Of a stretch of 17,446 nucleotides of DNA, positions 15,000 through 17,446 are shown piece by piece. The translations under genes and the position numbers were made by a program. Positions within the stretch are counted from its first letter, which is position 1, and each line of letters begins with the position of its first letter. The stretch comes from an uncultured Porphyromonadaceae bacterium (GTDB lineage Bacteria; Bacteroidota; Bacteroidia; Bacteroidales; Muribaculaceae): positions 1-17,446 of the forward strand of contig CABQCA010000032.1 of assembly GCA_902462525.1 (NCBI GenBank), read 5' to 3'. The notes beneath the pieces are model-generated. The model made no database searches. It was not told the origin of the DNA and saw nothing but the letters and a program-made list of their open reading frames with translations.

Positions 15000-15040
15000 T
15001 AACAACGAAGCCATGTTGTGAAAGCATGGCTTCGTTGTTA
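15000..15040. terminator. Perfect 16-bp hairpin after the Ig-like gene
   Basis: TAACAACGAAGCCATG (15000-15015) and CATGGCTTCGTTGTTA (15025-15040) pair without a mismatch around a 9-nt loop. It starts 20 nt past the minus-strand stop at 15061, where a terminator is expected. No U run follows on the minus strand. Confidence 0.65.
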
Positions 15041-15060
15041 TGATGATAGAATATAAGGTG

Positions 15061-16473
15061 TTAGATTTTGACTTTGAAGTATAAGGAATCTACCGCAATT
15101 ATGTAAATACCAGGCTCTATGTTAATAGAGAGGGTATAGCTTGAGGCCGTATGATCTGCTATTAACATGCCGTTTACAGTATAAATTTTTACACAGCTAT
15201 TAGGTGTCAGATTCGAAAGCTGAATATTGGAATCGGTTTTAGTTATTTTGATATCTGAACCGATTATTTCATTGGATACATCAGTTGAAACCATGTCAAC
15301 AAATTGAATGTCACCGTCAAATGAATAAGATATATTGATGGCTTTCGGTTCATTCACTTTTTCGATTGTATAGACTCCATCTGTGGAAAGCTGGTCCAAA
15401 ATGTTTTTGCCATTCTCGGTTAAAGTCTCAATTTTTCATTTGTTATAAGATGGTAAGACGCTTATTACGAATGAGTTATCTTTGACAACATCCGTCGAAA
15501 GTTGAGTATAATCATCAATACCGAATGTTACGTTGAATTTCTGTTGGGTCGCAGGTTTAACTTTGAGAATATGACTGCAGAATACTCCAGAACCATCTTT
15601 GGCAGTTGCAATAATAGCTGTTTGACCTTCTTTCAATCCGAGAATATTCCCTGAGCCATCAACAATAGCGACATCAGTATTGGACGATTTCCATGATACA
15701 TCTTGAATTGTGGCGTCAGACGGAGCAATTGTTACATCTGCTTTAAGAGTCTCGAACTCTTCTATAGATTCAGGAAGATCGTTGAATGTTATCTTCGAAA
15801 TATATTTTGGCCCGACAGTTAATTCGCAAGTAGCAGTTATATTGTGATACTGGCACATTATTGTCGATTTACCGGGTTTGATTGCCGTTACTTTACCTCC
15901 TTTTATTAAAGTAAGAGGAGTTCCAGTATAATGGTCTGTCGTCACTGTGGCTATATCAGTGTCAGAACTTGTCCATTTAAGTATGGGGTGGCATCTGTAA
16001 TCAGTAATTATAGGGGTGAAAGTAAAAGTTTCACCAACGGTGAGATTCAGAGTTGAAGGAATAGTGATTGAGCTGACATCGACCACGTCGATGATATAAG
16101 ATGCCAAATACCATACATTAGTTTTAGAGTTCAACACTTTTACTGTCATATGCGTTGATCCTACTTTTAAAGGCGTAATTTTATAATATGGTTCGTCTTT
16201 TTCTGTATTAAGGGTGAAAAAGGCAACCGATTCATCTGTTACACCAAAAGATGTTTCTGCAATTCTAAAGTCTTTTAAATCGCCGTGTATATCTGAAATA
16301 GGATAAATATTTTTTGTGGATCCCATTTCAACAGCTATTGATTTTTCAGACGGAGCCGGTCCCACTACGGCTGATTGAGCGTATAACGCTGTTTGGGCTA
16401 TTGACAGCATGATTGTAAAAATCATGCATCTCACAAGCCATGAGAATTTTTCCATTCGTAAGAATGTTTTCAT
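15061..16473 (-). pseudogene. Secreted BIG_2 Ig-like repeat protein with Por-type sorting tail, interrupted by an in-frame TGA
   Basis: Read from the ATG at 16473, this encodes a signal peptide (MKTFLRMEKFSWLVR, then a hydrophobic stretch ending ALYAQ). Next come a beta domain, two BIG_2-like Ig domains (VSSITIPSTLNLTVGETFTF... and YISKITFNDLPESIEEF...KWTSSDT / WKSSNTD signatures), and a third beta domain that begins FNVTFGIDDYTQL. A TGA at 15438-15436 stops it after 345 residues, in SYNK. The same frame then continues without a shift, KIETLTENGKNILDQL..., through 124 more codons. These finish the third domain and give a C-terminal region like the Bacteroidetes Por secretion/sorting tail (VKIYTVNGML..., EPGIYIIAV, KVKI). 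So it is one gene with a nonsense codon, or a readthrough case. Met38 (16455) is an alternative start. It is more AT-rich than genes to the left and beside an integrase, suggesting transfer. Confidence 0.75.
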
Positions 16474-16535
16474 TGGAGAATTGTGATTTGTGCCGCCGGG
16501 CCCACTCGTTGGCATTGATGGTATAAATAAGAAAA

Positions 16536-16626
16536 GCGTGAGAGCCATACTTGTAGCCCGTTCCACTTTTCGAGGCTCTGGAATTGCCCATCACTATAGA
16601 ACGAGCAAACATGCAGAGCCTCACGC
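16536..16626 (-). repeat. Three mutually complementary segments upstream of the Ig-like gene
   Basis: On the minus strand the order is: A, GCGTGAGGCTCTG (16626-16614); B, CAGAGCCTC (16580-16572); C, GGCTCTCACGC (16546-16536). A and B pair over 9 bp, B and C over 6 bp, and A and C over 7 bp (GCGTGAG with CTCACGC), so only one pairing can form at a time. C ends 62 nt before the ATG at 16473. This could be a leader switch, or the remains of nested recombination sites. Confidence 0.45.
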
Positions 16627-16947
16627 AGATATATGTACAAACTCCGGTTTGCGCTCGCGCGCACCGGTAGTAGAATATATATCCACAGAAGTCATCTACT
16701 GCTTGCCTCATTCTTGACAGTGATTAGAAATTTTCCAGATTTCTTTGATAGAAAAACGCGAATAAGTCAAATGAGCTAATTGTGCTTGTTATCAGCGCAA
16801 TAGCCGTTATTGATATTGCGGTGATTTTCCTGCTTTTGACCAGATTTTCTCAAAAAGTACACCTTTTGTACCCTTGATTATGGACTGTAGGGAGAGGGAA
16901 ATGTTAAGGTCTGTAAACGGCGATTTTCAGATTATTATACCTCGGAT

Positions 16948-16955
16948 TATCTTTG
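16948..16955 (+). promoter_or_regulatory. -7 box of the integrase gene
   Basis: TATCTTTG matches TAnnTTTG, 16 nt before the ATG at 16972. A TTTTC at 16924-16928 lies at about the -33 spacing. Confidence 0.6.
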
Positions 16956-16971
16956 CGCAAATTATAATTGT

Positions 16972-17446
16972 ATGGCAAAAATAGAAAATCGCAAGAAGCA
17001 GAATCCCAAGCTCCGGCAGTCGGAACTTAGCGACGGACGTGCCAGCCTATACCTTGAGTATTATCTCGGCAGGACAGAATCGCCCGTGCTTGACAAGGAC
17101 GGGAATCAGGTGTTTTACACCGATGGAGCGATGGCGGGTAAACCGAAATATCAAATCAAACACTCCCGCAAGAAAGAAAACCTTAATCTGTATATATGGC
17201 TTCATCCCCGCAACCAGCAGGAGCGTATGCAGAACAAGAATACTCTTGCCCTTGCTGAAAAAATACGTTTTGAACGTGAGCAATCTTTCCTCGAGGACAG
17301 AGAGGGCTATCGTCTCCGAAAAGACATGGACGGGGATTTCCTTGAGTTCTGCAACGTGTTCATCAAATCTCCGGCCCTCACCAAATATACTCGCATAACG
17401 CTCGGGCACGGACTACAAAAGTTCAAGAACTTTCTTGCCGATACGC
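16972..17446 (+). CDS. Tyrosine recombinase / integrase, N-terminal part
   Basis: 158 residues are visible before the window ends. The N-terminal arm-binding-like domain (about 1-75) has the Bacteroidetes pattern: SDGRASLYLEYYLGR, then a DKDGNQVFYTD insertion and KKENLNLYIWLHPRN, a strand-rich fold. Residues about 80-120 form a long charged helix (ALAEKIRFEREQSFLEDREG). From about 125 begins the helical core-binding domain (FLEFCNVFIKS, KYTRITLGHGLQKFKNFL). The catalytic R-H-R-Y domain lies beyond the edge, so activity cannot be judged. The ATG at 16972 is the first in frame after the -7 box. It is divergent from the Ig-like gene and probably marks one end of an integrated element that extends to the right or includes 14,930-16,970. 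Confidence 0.85.
   Translation, partial: MAKIENRKKQNPKLRQSELSDGRASLYLEYYLGRTESPVLDKDGNQVFYTDGAMAGKPKYQIKHSRKKENLNLYIWLHPRNQQERMQNKNTLALAEKIRFEREQSFLEDREGYRLRKDMDGDFLEFCNVFIKSPALTKYTRITLGHGLQKFKNFLADT

Larger units (their letters stand above)
16474..16971. other. Non-coding divergent region between the Ig-like gene and the integrase
   Basis: About 500 bp with no convincing gene; small open frames here lack family features. It holds the competing inverted repeats at 16536-16626, a hairpin at 16644-16667 (CCGGT and GCGC arms with a 2-nt bulge), and an AT-rich part from 16,730 on. It also holds the integrase promoter. I found no tRNA and no repeat that I could call an att site. Confidence 0.6.

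Noticed and set aside
15061..15399. Separate 112-residue gene starting from TTG
   Set aside because: It is the same frame as the Ig-like gene, separated only by one TGA, and completes its domain and sorting tail; no promoter or ATG precedes it.

Overview
The window looks like a chromosomal segment of a gut-type member of the Bacteroidales (Muribaculaceae is my best guess, by inference). The signs are: Bacteroidetes -7 promoter boxes (TAnnTTTG) ahead of most transcription units, no clear Shine-Dalgarno sites, a DUF3822-rsmD gene pair, a strictly anaerobic class I hybrid cluster protein, secreted glycoside hydrolases in an operon, and a C-terminal Por-type sorting tail. Coding is dense and moderately GC-rich up to about position 14,930. 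After that the DNA becomes visibly more AT-rich and ends in an integrase gene.

Layout. (1) 1-310, minus: start of a small secreted or lipid-anchored protein cut by the left edge. (2) 379-1778, plus: DUF3822 protein and the 16S rRNA methyltransferase RsmD, overlapping by 10 bp. (3) 1935-10979, minus: a carbohydrate-use operon read in the order sugar-porter MFS transporter, DUF5107-TPR cytoplasmic protein, GH2 glycosidase (split by a 1-nt frameshift), GH30 glycosidase. It has no SusC/SusD pair. A divergent AraC-type regulator (11140-12024) sits across a promoter region with two palindromes. (4) 12104-14387, minus: cupin, hybrid cluster protein (hcp) and rubredoxin, probably a nitrosative or oxidative stress unit, with a DUF488 gene divergent from it (14513-14875). 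(5) 15061-17446: an AT-rich segment with an Ig-like (BIG_2) secreted protein interrupted by one in-frame TGA, a roughly 500-bp non-coding leader with competing inverted repeats, and the N-terminal part of a tyrosine recombinase running off the right edge. I read this as the end of an integrated element.

How the genes may work together (inference): GH30 and GH2 carry signal peptides and would cut a beta-linked glycan outside the cytoplasm. The MFS porter would bring the released sugar in by proton symport, the DUF5107-TPR protein would act in the cytoplasm, and the AraC protein would sense the sugar. The most unusual items are the GH2 frameshift at an A5 run, the in-frame TGA in the Ig-like protein, the mutually exclusive hairpins in its upstream region, and the 8-9-bp-period repeats that fill two gene spacers.
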